From the NCBI RefSeq assembly GCF_902499175.1, contig NZ_CABVQC010000029.1, forward strand, positions 1 through 64,000: a stretch of 64,000 nucleotides of DNA. The letters are read 5' to 3'. This DNA comes from Burkholderia aenigmatica (GTDB lineage Bacteria > Pseudomonadota > Gammaproteobacteria > Burkholderiales > Burkholderiaceae). The notes beneath the pieces are model-generated. The model worked only from the letters and a program-made list of their open reading frames with translations, did not search any database and was not told the DNA's origin. Shown here in pieces: positions 44,493 to 52,719 of this stretch. The position numbers and the translations under genes are program-made. Position 1 is the first letter of the stretch. The number at the start of each line of letters is the position of its first letter.

Positions 44493-44546
44493 CCGGCGTC
44501 GAGGCGGCGGCGCACTATCGCGTCGCCTTGTGTTCCGCTGGATTGG

Positions 44547-44576
44547 CGGGCCGCCGCGGGCGGCCCGTTTGCTTTG
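44547..44576 (+). terminator. Rho-independent terminator of alr
   Basis: CGGGCCGCC (44547-44555) and GGCGGCCCG (44559-44567) form a 9-bp perfect stem with a 3-base loop. It is followed by TTTGCTTT. Confidence 0.8.
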
Positions 44577-44641
44577 CGGCGGGCGGAAACGGCGTGGATA
44601 ACGGCCCTGCCGTTCCGTTCAACGCCCCCTGCGGCAACGCA

Positions 44642-45436
44642 CTACGAACGCCACGTGGGCTTCCGTTTCTCGAGAAACGCGTCGATCCCTTCGCCCGCAT
44701 CCTCTTCCATCATGTTGCGCGCCATCACGTCGCCCGCATACGCATAGGCTTCGTCGAGCGACAACTCGCGCTGGCGATAGAACATCTGCTTGCCAACCCT
44801 CACCGCGGCCGGGCTCTTCGCGACGATCTCGGCGACCTTGCGTGCGACGGCCGCGTCGAGCGCGTCCTCGGGCACGGCCTCGTTGACGAGCCCCCACGCG
44901 GCAGCCGTCGCCGCATCGACGAAGCGCCCGGTCACGAGCATGTCGAACGCGCGTTTCGCCGTGACGTTGCGGCTCAATGCAACGGCCGGCGTCGAACAGA
45001 ACAGCCCGACGTTGATGCCCGATACCGCGAAGCGCGCGGTATCGGCCGAGATCGCCAGGTCGCACGCGGCGACGAGCTGGCAGCCGGCCGCCGTCGCAAT
45101 GCCGTGCACGCGCGCGATCACCGGCACCGGCAACGCGCGCATCGCGAGCATCACGCGGCTGCACTGCGCGAACAGCGCGCGGTAGTAGTCGAGCTCGGGC
45201 TTGCTGCGCATCTGCCGCAGGTCGTGGCCCGCGCAGAACGCCTTGCCTTCGGCGGCCAGCACGACGCAGCGCACGTGCGGATCGGCCGCCAGCGTGTCGA
45301 ACGCATCGTGCAGGCTGGCGAGCATCGCCTCGGACAATGCGTTGAATTGCTGCGGACGGTTCAACCGCAGCGTGACGACGCCGTCGTGCGCGTCGCGCAG
45401 CAGGATCGGCTCGGCAGTCTCTTGATCGGATTCCAT
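44642..45436 (-). CDS. Enoyl-CoA hydratase/isomerase family protein
   Basis: A 264-residue crotonase-fold protein starting MESDQETAEPILLRD. The longer frame to 45499 lacks a good ribosome site, whereas GAGCGGAA precedes this ATG. Oxyanion-hole motifs are AEGKAFCAGHDLRQM and VHGIATAAGCQLVAACDLAIS. The segment SGINVGLFCSTPAVALSRNVTAKRAFDMLVTGRFVDA resembles the ECHDC3-like subgroup, in which the usual catalytic Glu pair is not obvious. It acts on acyl-CoA esters in the cytosol; the exact reaction is unknown. A 45-bp leader sequence upstream is repeated near 49508. Confidence 0.9.
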   Translation of the reverse strand: MESDQETAEPILLRDAHDGVVTLRLNRPQQFNALSEAMLASLHDAFDTLAADPHVRCVVLAAEGKAFCAGHDLRQMRSKPELDYYRALFAQCSRVMLAMRALPVPVIARVHGIATAAGCQLVAACDLAISADTARFAVSGINVGLFCSTPAVALSRNVTAKRAFDMLVTGRFVDAATAAAWGLVNEAVPEDALDAAVARKVAEIVAKSPAAVRVGKQMFYRQRELSLDEAYAYAGDVMARNMMEEDAGEGIDAFLEKRKPTWRS

Positions 45437-45478
45437 GATGTTCCGCTCGTTGGGGTTCGGCACGATTCGATGCGGCGC
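45434..45478 (-). repeat. 45-bp leader repeat, copy A
   Basis: On the minus strand this stretch ends in the start codon of the enoyl-CoA hydratase gene. It matches the stretch at 49508-49552 at 37 of 45 positions, including shared blocks GCGCCGCA, TGCCGAAC, CGAGC and GAACAT. Confidence 0.5.
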
Positions 45479-45556
45479 AAACGCGCGGCGTTGATGCACG
45501 CACGTTCACGGCACCGTGGTGATGAAATGGTCCTCCACATTCCGTGTGGCGTCCAG

Positions 45557-46966
45557 TCACGTGCCACTCGCCTTGCCGGCCGTCCGCGCGGCAAAGGCGG
45601 CGATCGCATAGGCGACACAACCGACCGCGGCGATCGCCCACAGCGCCTCGGTCAGATCCGGCAACAGTATCGTCGCGGCGCCTGCGATGGCCACGCCGAG
45701 CAGGCTGCCAGCCTGTCTTGCCGCATTGAGAAATCCTGACGCGACGCCCGCCGCGTCCGCGGGCACCTGTTCGAGCACGGTCGCGATCATCGGCGCCACC
45801 GACAGCGCGGTTCCCGTGCCGAATGCGGCCATGACCGCCCAGACCACCGGCCACGGCGCGCGCAGCGTGAGCGCGATCGCAATCGCAGGGATCGCCAGCG
45901 CCGCCACCCCAAGGCCGTTCGCCATCAACCGGACCGGGCGGACGCGGCCATGCAGCTTTCCCGACAACAGGTTGCCCAGCGACAAACTCAGCGCGAACGG
46001 CAACAGCGTCAGCCCCGTCTGCCGCGCACTCATGCCGAAGCGTCCGTGCAGATACAGGCTCAGTACGAACAGCAAGCCGAAGTAGCCGACATAGACGAGA
46101 CTGCCCATCAGGTTCATCGCGACGAAGATGGGATTGCGAAACCACGCCAGCGGCACCATCGGATTGCGCGCACGCCGCTCGACGATGATCAGCACGACCG
46201 ATGCGAGCCCGGCGACCAGCAACGCGCCCCAGACGTCCGCAGCGCCAGCGCCGCGCGTCGGCAATTCGATCACGGCAAAACACAGTGCGCCGAGCGCCGT
46301 CGCACCGATACCCTGGCCGGCCCAATCGAAGTGGCGCACATGCTGCGCGACCGATGCCCGAACGAGTGCCGCCGCCCCGGCAAAAGCGACCGCACCGGTC
46401 GGTACGTTGATCAGGAATGCACTGCGCCAGCCGAAATCGTCGACGAGGATGCCGCCCAGCACCGGCCCCACGGCGACGGCGACCGACGCGATGCCCGCCC
46501 AGACCGCAATCGCCCGCGCCCGCTCGGCGGGCACGTCGAAGGTGCTGCGCACGACCGCGAGCGACGCGGGCAGGAAGAGCGCGGCGCCGATGCCCTGCAC
46601 GAAGCGCGCAGCCACGAGGATGGCCACGGACGCCGCGACGCCGCACGCCGCCGATGCGCCGACGAACAGCGCCAGCCCCGCGAGATACACGCGCTTCGCG
46701 CCGAACCGGTCGGACAGCGCGCCGCCCGCGAGAATCAGCGCGGCAAAGCTGAGCGTATACGCGTCGACGATCCACGCGAGTTCGGCGACCGTCGCGCCGA
46801 GGCTCGTCCGCATCGCGGGCAGCGCCACGTTGACGATCGTCGAATCGAGGACCGCCATGAACATGCCGATCGCGACAAGCGCCAGCGTGAAGCGCTGCTC
46901 GCGCGCCGCGGGGCGATACGCGGCCGTCATCGGCACGGGGACGGATACAGGATTGCAATCGGACAT
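45557..46966 (-). CDS. MFS drug-resistance-type transporter (EmrB/QacA-like)
   Basis: A 469-residue inner-membrane protein with about 14 hydrophobic segments and a perfect GGAGG before its ATG. The motif C-like AVLDSTIVNVALPAMRTSLG, motif A GALSDRFGAKRVY, and RFVQGIGAALFLPASLAVV are hallmarks of the DHA2 family. It probably exports drugs or toxic metabolites with proton exchange. It is divergent from a LysR gene starting at about 47082, the likely regulator. Confidence 0.93.
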   Translation of the reverse strand: MSDCNPVSVPVPMTAAYRPAAREQRFTLALVAIGMFMAVLDSTIVNVALPAMRTSLGATVAELAWIVDAYTLSFAALILAGGALSDRFGAKRVYLAGLALFVGASAACGVAASVAILVAARFVQGIGAALFLPASLAVVRSTFDVPAERARAIAVWAGIASVAVAVGPVLGGILVDDFGWRSAFLINVPTGAVAFAGAAALVRASVAQHVRHFDWAGQGIGATALGALCFAVIELPTRGAGAADVWGALLVAGLASVVLIIVERRARNPMVPLAWFRNPIFVAMNLMGSLVYVGYFGLLFVLSLYLHGRFGMSARQTGLTLLPFALSLSLGNLLSGKLHGRVRPVRLMANGLGVAALAIPAIAIALTLRAPWPVVWAVMAAFGTGTALSVAPMIATVLEQVPADAAGVASGFLNAARQAGSLLGVAIAGAATILLPDLTEALWAIAAVGCVAYAIAAFAARTAGKASGT

Positions 46967-47081
46967 GAAACCTCCAGACGGATGCCGGAAGTCTAGAAAC
47001 GGAACGCGATGCAGAAAAGTGGTAATTTTGCATTTACCTGATGCAGATTTGCATCACCCTCCCCGCACACCGCCCCGCCCG

Positions 47082-47981
47082 ATGACACAGTCGACCCGCA
47101 TGAACTGGGACAACGCCCGCTTCTTCCTGGCCCTGGCGCGCACCGGCACGCTGCGCAGCGCCGCGGCGCAACTGAACGTCGACCAGGCGACGGTGGGACG
47201 CCGGATCGCCGCGCTGGAAGATGAACTCTCCGCCCGCCTGTTTCTTCGAACGCCGACCCTCTATGTGCTGACGACCGCGGGCGAAGCCCTGCTCGAACCG
47301 GCCGAAACGATGGAACGGGCGTCACTCACGATCGAACGCCGCGTGATGGGGCTCGACGAGCAGTTGGCCGGGTCCGTGCGCATCGCCACGACCGACTCGC
47401 TCGGCAAGCGCTTCGTGGTGCCCGCGATCGCCCGCCTGCGGCGCAGGCATGCAGGCATCGACGTCGTGTGCGTGACATCGGCCGAGATCGCCAACCTCAC
47501 ACGCCGGGATGCGGACCTCGCGATTCGCACGTTGCGGCCGGATTCGCCGGATCTGATCGTCAGGCGGCTCGGGCATCTCGAAACGGGCATCTATGCTTCG
47601 CGCCGCTATCTGGCCGAGCGAGGCGAACCGGTCGCGGGCAGCGCGTTCGATGGGCACGATCTGGTGATGTACCAGCAGCCGGTGGTGCCGACGATGTGGG
47701 ACGCGCTGTGCGGCGAACCGACCTCGCGCGGCCGTGTCATGTTCCAGACCTCGTCGACGATGATGCTGGTCGAGGCTGCGATAGCGGGGCTCGGCATTGC
47801 AGAGCTGCCGTGCTTCCGCGCCGACGCGGAGCCCGAACTGGTGCGTCTCATGGCGCGGCGATGCAATCATTTCGACGTGTGGCTCGTCGCCCATGCCGAT
47901 CTCTACAAGACCGCGCGCGTGCAGGCCGTGATCGAAGCCGTCGTCGAGGAATTCGCGACGGCCGGGCCCTCTGCCCGGTAG
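47082..47981 (+). CDS. LysR family regulator
   Basis: A 299-residue regulator. Two adjacent ATG codons are possible (47082, MTQSTRMNWDNARFF; 47100, MNWDNARFF); neither has a clear ribosome site, and I give the longer. The helix-turn-helix DNARFFLALARTGTLRSAAAQLNVDQATVGRRIAALE is typical of the subgroup that lacks the usual SQPxxS turn. The effector domain is complete. It is divergent from the EmrB-like exporter, with 115 bp between the starts. It is likely to control export genes in response to the exported compound. Confidence 0.92.
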   Translation: MTQSTRMNWDNARFFLALARTGTLRSAAAQLNVDQATVGRRIAALEDELSARLFLRTPTLYVLTTAGEALLEPAETMERASLTIERRVMGLDEQLAGSVRIATTDSLGKRFVVPAIARLRRRHAGIDVVCVTSAEIANLTRRDADLAIRTLRPDSPDLIVRRLGHLETGIYASRRYLAERGEPVAGSAFDGHDLVMYQQPVVPTMWDALCGEPTSRGRVMFQTSSTMMLVEAAIAGLGIAELPCFRADAEPELVRLMARRCNHFDVWLVAHADLYKTARVQAVIEAVVEEFATAGPSAR

Positions 47982-47993
47982 CGCGCCCGTGTG

Positions 47994-48428
47994 TCAACGC
48001 GCGGCCGGCGTGCGCCCGCTGCGCCACGCGCGCACGCCCGACCGCAGTTGGCCAACGCCGAGCAGGAAAAAGACGACGCCCATCCCGCCGATCATCAGGG
48101 CGTCGCCCCACAGCGCGCCGAACGTATTCATCCGTGCGCTCATGCGCGGTTCCGCAGGCAGGTAGCGCACCTCGACCGCCTCGCCGAGATGGACGTCGAC
48201 CTCGCCGCCTTGCGGGTATTCGATGCGTTCGCCCGCGCGCGTCGTGAATACGATGTCCGGATGATGCGGCCCGTAGGTCAGCCGGACCACACGCCCCGGC
48301 ACGACGATCGATTCCCGCATGAAATCGCGGGTCGACTGGAAATCGAAGACCGCAAAGACCAGCAGCACCGTGCCGGTCAGCACGGCGAAGCCGCCCTTGA
48401 ATACCTGCATGCCGGATGTCTGCGTCAT
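47994..48428 (-). CDS. DUF3592 membrane protein, copy 1
   Basis: A 144-residue protein with two membrane segments (about 10-30 GGFAVLTGTVLLVFAVFDF; about 108-128 MIGGMGVVFFLLGVGQL). A central beta-rich domain carries the DUF3592 pattern VVPGRVVRLTYGPHHPDIVFTTRAGERIEYPQGG...VEVRYLPAEPRMSARMNTF. The function of the family is unknown. A second copy lies at 49559-50011 with closely similar sequence (GGMGVVFF, GVGQLRSGVRAWRSGR), separated by an exported protein. This suggests tandem duplication. Confidence 0.88.
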   Translation of the reverse strand: MTQTSGMQVFKGGFAVLTGTVLLVFAVFDFQSTRDFMRESIVVPGRVVRLTYGPHHPDIVFTTRAGERIEYPQGGEVDVHLGEAVEVRYLPAEPRMSARMNTFGALWGDALMIGGMGVVFFLLGVGQLRSGVRAWRSGRTPAAR

Positions 48429-48463
48429 GTTCGAAGCGCGTGGCCGTCGACGATCGCGCTGCT

Positions 48464-49405
48464 TCAGCGCGGCTGATACTCGCCGTCGGCCGGCGACCAG
48501 CGAAACGTCTGGCGCCATTTGCCGCCGCGCTGGCGCAGCTGCAGGTCGTGGAAGCCCTCCGTCGACGCCGGCAGCACGTTCAGCGTATTGCTGGCCTCCG
48601 TGATGTCGTGATCGCGCGTGCCGTCGCGATGCCAGTCGCCGGCGACATCCTGGTAGTACATCATCGGCTGCGCGAACACGACGCGCAGCGTCTTGCCGTC
48701 GATCCGGAACAGGTACAACGCCTCGAACGATGCGCCGCCGCCCGAATAACCGGCCGACCAGCCTGCCCGCACGCCGAATGCCGCATCGCCCGCCCGCAGC
48801 ACGTAGGGGGCGAGATCGAACCGCAACCACCGCTCGGGCCGTATTGCGACGTCCTCCGTCCTGGCGGGGTCGGGACTCTCGATATTCGTCTGGCTCCAGT
48901 CGATCGCCTGGTCGAGCGGCTGTTCGGTACGTGCGACGAGGCGCGGCGCACCATCCGCACCGCGCTCGAACACGCCCAGCCAGACCAGCTCCTTCGTGTC
49001 ATCGACACCGGGGTGGTGCTCATAGCCCTCACAATCGGTGGGCACACCCAATTTCAGCACGTCGCGCGCGAGGCCGTCGGTCGGTGCCGCGCAGACGATC
49101 GCGACAAACGCACCGGGGCGCTGCGACCACGGCTTCGCGCCGACCAGCACGACGCGCCCAAGCGGCTGGCCCGGTGCAAGCTGCGCGACCAGCGCCTGTT
49201 TCGTGAAGCCGGGCGGCAGGTGTACGCCGAAACCGTCCTGTTCGGGCGCGCCGCTCATGTCGCGCGCGTACGCGGCGCGTGCTTCGGGCGAACTGAACTT
49301 CCCCGGCACCTCGTCAAGCGAATGCGCGGTGCCCGCCGCATGTGCGGCCAGGCCCGCACATGCGGTGCCGATCGCGATCAGCCACGGTATCAAGCGGATG
49401 GTCAT
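48464..49405 (-). CDS. Exported protein of unknown function between two DUF3592 genes
   Basis: A 313-residue protein starting MTIRLIPWLIAIGTACAGLAAHAAGTAHS, a signal peptide cut near AHA-AG. The frame extends to an upstream ATG pair at 49513, but that part lacks sense as a signal peptide. The mature part is beta-rich with W/Y motifs (RVVLVGAKPWSQRPGAFVAIVCA, CEGYEHHPGVDD, PERWLRFDLAPYVL, GWSAGYSGGGASFEALYLFRID, RDHDITEASNTLNVLP). I recognise no named domain. It is transcribed with the DUF3592 proteins (35 bp to the downstream one), so it may work with them at the envelope. Confidence 0.75.
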   Translation of the reverse strand: MTIRLIPWLIAIGTACAGLAAHAAGTAHSLDEVPGKFSSPEARAAYARDMSGAPEQDGFGVHLPPGFTKQALVAQLAPGQPLGRVVLVGAKPWSQRPGAFVAIVCAAPTDGLARDVLKLGVPTDCEGYEHHPGVDDTKELVWLGVFERGADGAPRLVARTEQPLDQAIDWSQTNIESPDPARTEDVAIRPERWLRFDLAPYVLRAGDAAFGVRAGWSAGYSGGGASFEALYLFRIDGKTLRVVFAQPMMYYQDVAGDWHRDGTRDHDITEASNTLNVLPASTEGFHDLQLRQRGGKWRQTFRWSPADGEYQPR

Positions 49406-49507
49406 GTCGGGATGCTCTTTGAAGTGACGAGGCAGCCTGCAGCGATGTCGCGCACGCGAGCGTTCACGCGGCAACGCAACCGGCCCAGCAGTCTCGTGCA
49501 GGTGATT

Positions 49508-49552
49508 CATCATGTTCTGCTCGACGGAGTTCGGCAGGATTCAGTGCGGCGC
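49508..49552 (-). repeat. 45-bp leader repeat, copy B
   Basis: This matches 45434-45478 at 37 of 45 positions. Here it lies just downstream of the DUF3592 copy 2 stop and ends in two consecutive ATG codons. The frame they open continues into the exported protein gene. Confidence 0.45.
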
Positions 49553-49558
49553 CAGCGG

Positions 49559-50011
49559 TCACGCGCGCTTGCGCCCGCTGCGCCACGCACGCACGCCCGA
49601 CCGCAGTTGACCGACGCCGCCCAGGAAAAAGACGACGCCCATCCCGCCTAACATCAGTACGTCGCCCCAGATCGCGCCGAACGTATTCAACCGCGCGCTC
49701 ATTCCGGGCTCGTCGGGCGTGTAGCGCACCTCGACGGTCGCGCCGTCCTGCTCGCTCACCGAGCCGCCCTGCGGGTATTCGACCTGCTCGCCCGTCAGCG
49801 TCGTGAACGCGATCTCAGGATGATGCGGGCCCGCGTTCAGCTTGATGACACGCCCCGGCACGACGACCGACGTCCGCAGGAATTCGCGCGTCGACTGCGC
49901 GTACAGCGCGGTGCCGACCAGCATGCACGTGCCCGCGATGGTAAAGACGATGCCCTTCGCGATCAGCGTCTCCGTCTGCTGCGCGGCGGTGCGGCCGGAT
50001 CCGGACACCAT
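49559..50011 (-). CDS. DUF3592 membrane protein, copy 2
   Basis: A 150-residue paralogue of the protein at 47994-48428. The order of membrane segment, DUF3592 beta domain (VVPGRVIKLNAGPHHPEIAFTTLTGEQVEYPQGG) and second membrane segment (MLGGMGVVFFLGGVGQL) is the same, and the 3' 110 bp or so of DNA is especially similar. The ATG at 50011 is chosen over a GTG at 50020. It starts 10 bp downstream of the lipoprotein gene and is probably cotranscribed with it. Confidence 0.87.
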   Translation of the reverse strand: MVSGSGRTAAQQTETLIAKGIVFTIAGTCMLVGTALYAQSTREFLRTSVVVPGRVIKLNAGPHHPEIAFTTLTGEQVEYPQGGSVSEQDGATVEVRYTPDEPGMSARLNTFGAIWGDVLMLGGMGVVFFLGGVGQLRSGVRAWRSGRKRA

Positions 50012-50021
50012 CCCGCCCACC

Positions 50022-50606
50022 CTACTTGCGTGACTGATAGAACGACACCTCGATCTTCGACTGCGTCTTGCAGCGGTACATCACGCCGCGCCCCGTTTCG
50101 TCGGTCACGCCTTCGTACAGGCCGTTGCAGCCCGTGACCTTGTATTGCGCGAACGGAATGCGCTTGCCGTCCTGCGGCCGGACCAGCACCGGGATGCGCC
50201 CCATCGGGCCGTCGCCGACCGTGCGGACGAGCACCATGCGCGCCGCATCGATCGGCGCGGCGGAACGCACGTAGACCGTACGCCCCTGCGCGTCGGTCGT
50301 GCCTTCGACCTCGAGTTCCTGGTTGTCCTGGGCTGCGCTCGTGTAAAGCGCGAATGCATAGTGCGTGTTCGGCAGCACCTGTTTCGTCGCGGGATCGTGC
50401 AGCACGAAATAGCACCCGTTGGCGCCCCTCCCGGCCGTCGCCTGTCCGTCGGCCTGCGTGGGGTTGCACGTGTACGACGAACCGCCGCCAACGGCGGCCT
50501 GTTGTGCCTGCTGCTGCCCGGTGCCGGCGCACCCGCCTGCCAGCGCAGCCATCAGCATCACGCATGCGCCGCGCGCGAGCGCTGCCCGCTCGATCTTGAT
50601 TTTCAT
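50022..50606 (-). CDS. Putative lipoprotein
   Basis: A 194-residue protein with a lipoprotein signal peptide: MKIKIERAALARGACVMLMAALAGGCAG, where LAGGC fits a lipobox with Cys26 as the lipidated residue. The mature part (about 45-194) contains several Cys (YTCNPTQ, GCYFVLHD, VTGCNGLYEG, MYRCKTQ) and a beta-rich fold (QGRTVYVRSAAPIDAARMVLVRTVGDGPMGRIPVLVRP). I recognise no family. It leads an apparent four-gene minus-strand group with the two DUF3592 proteins and the exported protein, all likely at the cell envelope. Confidence 0.8.
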   Translation of the reverse strand: MKIKIERAALARGACVMLMAALAGGCAGTGQQQAQQAAVGGGSSYTCNPTQADGQATAGRGANGCYFVLHDPATKQVLPNTHYAFALYTSAAQDNQELEVEGTTDAQGRTVYVRSAAPIDAARMVLVRTVGDGPMGRIPVLVRPQDGKRIPFAQYKVTGCNGLYEGVTDETGRGVMYRCKTQSKIEVSFYQSRK

Positions 50607-50746
50607 GGGAAGGTGTCCCGTTCCTGATTGTTGTGGATGCCGGGCGTGCTGCGCCTGTCGCGCCGCCACGCCGCCCTCGGCATTCCGCAGGATACGGATA
50701 TCGCGGCGCGCTGTAAATTGCGCGCCCTGCCGGCCGCGCCGCGCGG

Positions 50747-51652
50747 CTACCCGCCGCTCGCGACGCGCGCGATCGTCTGCCGCAGCCAGATATGCGCGGC
50801 GTCGCCGTGCCGGCGCTCGTGCCAGTACTGGGAAAACTCGAACGAATCGATCGGAAACGGCGGCTCGAACACGCACAGGCGCGCGTCGTCGCGCACGCGA
50901 TCGAGATTGCGGCGCGCGACGGTCAGCACGAGGTCGGTGCCGGCGATCAGGTCGTTCGCGACGCTCCAGAACGGCAGGATCACCGCGATGGGCCGCTCGT
51001 GCCTCAACCGCGCGAGCGCGCGATCGACTTCGTTGTCCATCCCGTCGCGCATCGCGACCAGCGCGTGCGGCCGCGCGAGCCAAGCGTCGAGCGCGAGTTC
51101 GCCGCCAGGCGGCAGGCGGCTCGCATCGGCCATGCACGCGAACGATTCGACGAACAGCGGTTGCGCGTGCAGGTCGCGCTGCAACGCGGGCAGCACGCCG
51201 AGCGCGAGATCGACCTCGCCGTCCATCAGCTGCATCCGCATCGCCTCGCGCGTGGCCTGCGACACGATCAGCTCGATGCCCGGCGCATCGGCGCGCAGCG
51301 TCTTCACGAGCGCCGGCAGCACGATCCGCGCGCCGTAGTCGGACATCGCGATGCGAAAGACGCGCGTGGCCGCGGACGGATCGAACGCCTGCGGCTCGAT
51401 CAGCGCGCCGAGCCGGCCGAGAACGTCGTTCAGCGGTTCGACCAGTTCGTTCGCCCGCGCGGTGAGTTCGAGTCGCCCCGCGCGCCGCACGAGCAGTGGA
51501 TCGCCGAAGATTTCGCGCAGGCGCGCGAGTGCATGGCTCACGGCCGGCTGGCTGCGGTGCAGCCGGACGGCCGTGCGCGAGATGTGTTTTTCGCTCAGCA
51601 GCGCGTGCAGCGTCACGAGCAGGTTCAGGTCGATGCGGGCCAGATTATTCAT
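50747..51652 (-). CDS. LysR family regulator
   Basis: A 301-residue regulator from MNNLARIDLNLLVTLHALLSEKHISRTAVRLHRSQPAVSHALARLRE, the NodD/SyrM-like layout. An upstream ATG at 51670 would add six residues. The effector domain has TRVFRIAMSDYGARIVLPALV, typical of this subgroup. It is divergent from a DMT transporter starting at 51743. The gap is only 90 bp and AT-rich, and must hold both promoters and the LysR box. Confidence 0.92.
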   Translation of the reverse strand: MNNLARIDLNLLVTLHALLSEKHISRTAVRLHRSQPAVSHALARLREIFGDPLLVRRAGRLELTARANELVEPLNDVLGRLGALIEPQAFDPSAATRVFRIAMSDYGARIVLPALVKTLRADAPGIELIVSQATREAMRMQLMDGEVDLALGVLPALQRDLHAQPLFVESFACMADASRLPPGGELALDAWLARPHALVAMRDGMDNEVDRALARLRHERPIAVILPFWSVANDLIAGTDLVLTVARRNLDRVRDDARLCVFEPPFPIDSFEFSQYWHERRHGDAAHIWLRQTIARVASGG

Positions 51653-51742
51653 GAAAGGAATATGAAGCATCCGAAGAACGAATTTCCATTCGTGATCTTA
51701 ATGGATAACAATCATTTCAACATCCTTTCATCACCGACCAAG

Positions 51743-52273
51743 ATGACGACTTCCCTTTCCTTCGCCACCCTTCCGCTCGCCGCCGCGGCTTTCGTCGCCG
51801 GCGCGCTCGTGCCGCTGCAAGGCGGCAGCAATGCCGCGCTCGGGCGCGCGCTCGGCCACCCGCTGTGGGCGAGCGTCGCGTCGTTGACGGTCAGCCTGCT
51901 CGCGGTGTTGCCCATGCTGCTGGCCACCCGCGCAAACGCGCCGCTCGTCGGCGACGCGCTGCAGCGCCCGCTGTGGATGTGGCTCGGCGGCCTCGCGGGC
52001 GTGATCTACATCACGCTCGCGTTGATCCTGACACCGCGGCTCGGCGCGACGACCTTCATCGTCTGCGTCGTCGCCGGGCAAACGCTCGCGTCGCTGCTGA
52101 TCGACCACTACGGGCTGATGGGGCTCGCGCAGCGCCTCGCGACACCCGGCCGCATCGCGGGCGTCGCGCTGATCTTCGCGGGGATGATCGTCGTGCAATG
52201 GCAGACGCCCGCGCCACGCGCGCCGGCCGCAACCGGCGACGCGGCGGTCGCGCAGCCGGAACCGCAGCGCTGA
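51743..52273 (+). CDS. DMT superfamily transporter (DUF606/YdcZ type)
   Basis: A 176-residue membrane protein with five hydrophobic segments. The ATG at 51743 (MTTSLSFATLPLAAAAFVAGAL) is preferred over an upstream ATG at 51664, which would add a charged leader overlapping the LysR promoter. Family marks are VAGALVPLQGGSNAALGRALGHPLWASVASL, TPRLGATTFIVCVVAGQTLASLLIDHYG and VALIFAGMIVVQW. It is half the size of normal DMT carriers and probably dimerises. The substrate is unknown; regulation by the divergent LysR is likely. Confidence 0.88.
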   Translation: MTTSLSFATLPLAAAAFVAGALVPLQGGSNAALGRALGHPLWASVASLTVSLLAVLPMLLATRANAPLVGDALQRPLWMWLGGLAGVIYITLALILTPRLGATTFIVCVVAGQTLASLLIDHYGLMGLAQRLATPGRIAGVALIFAGMIVVQWQTPAPRAPAATGDAAVAQPEPQR

Positions 52274-52313
52274 ATGCGCGGGCGGCAGCGGGCGCGCTAA
52301 AGCCCGGTGTGCG

Positions 52314-52679
52314 TCAGCCCGCGAGCTTCTTCAGCGCGTCGAGCACCGCGTCGCCCTTGAACGGCTTCACAATCCAGCCCTTCACGCCGGCGGCCTTGCC
52401 GCGCTCCTTCATCGCCGGGCTGCTTTCGGTCGTCAGCATCACGACGTTGACCGTCGAGTTCGCCAGCTCGCCGCGGATCTTCTCGACCATCGTCAGGCCG
52501 TCCATGTTCGGCATGTTCACGTCGCTGATCACGAGGCGCACGCCGGGCGTCGCCTTGAGCTTCGCGAGGCCGTCCTTGCCGTCGACGGCCGTCGCGACGT
52601 CAAGCCCGTGATTGCGCAGGAAGCCCGCGACCTCGTCGCGCACCGTACCCGAATCGTCGACCACCAGAATCTTTGCCAT
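52314..52679 (-). CDS. CheY-like response regulator
   Basis: A 121-residue single-domain receiver with all conserved residues: acidic pocket D8/D9 (VVDDSG), phospho-acceptor D53 (ISDVNMPNMDG), Thr in MLTTES, and Lys in IVKPFKG. It is the last gene of the minus-strand chemosensory-like cluster and the only receiver there with a complete phosphorylation site. It is presumably the target of the CheA-like kinase at 55041 and of dephosphorylation by the CheC/CheX-type proteins. There is no output domain, so it acts by binding a partner. Confidence 0.95.
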   Translation of the reverse strand: MAKILVVDDSGTVRDEVAGFLRNHGLDVATAVDGKDGLAKLKATPGVRLVISDVNMPNMDGLTMVEKIRGELANSTVNVVMLTTESSPAMKERGKAAGVKGWIVKPFKGDAVLDALKKLAG

Positions 52680-52719
52680 GTCGTATTCCCCTTCCTTTCC
52701 TTGTTGCTGACTTCACTAT

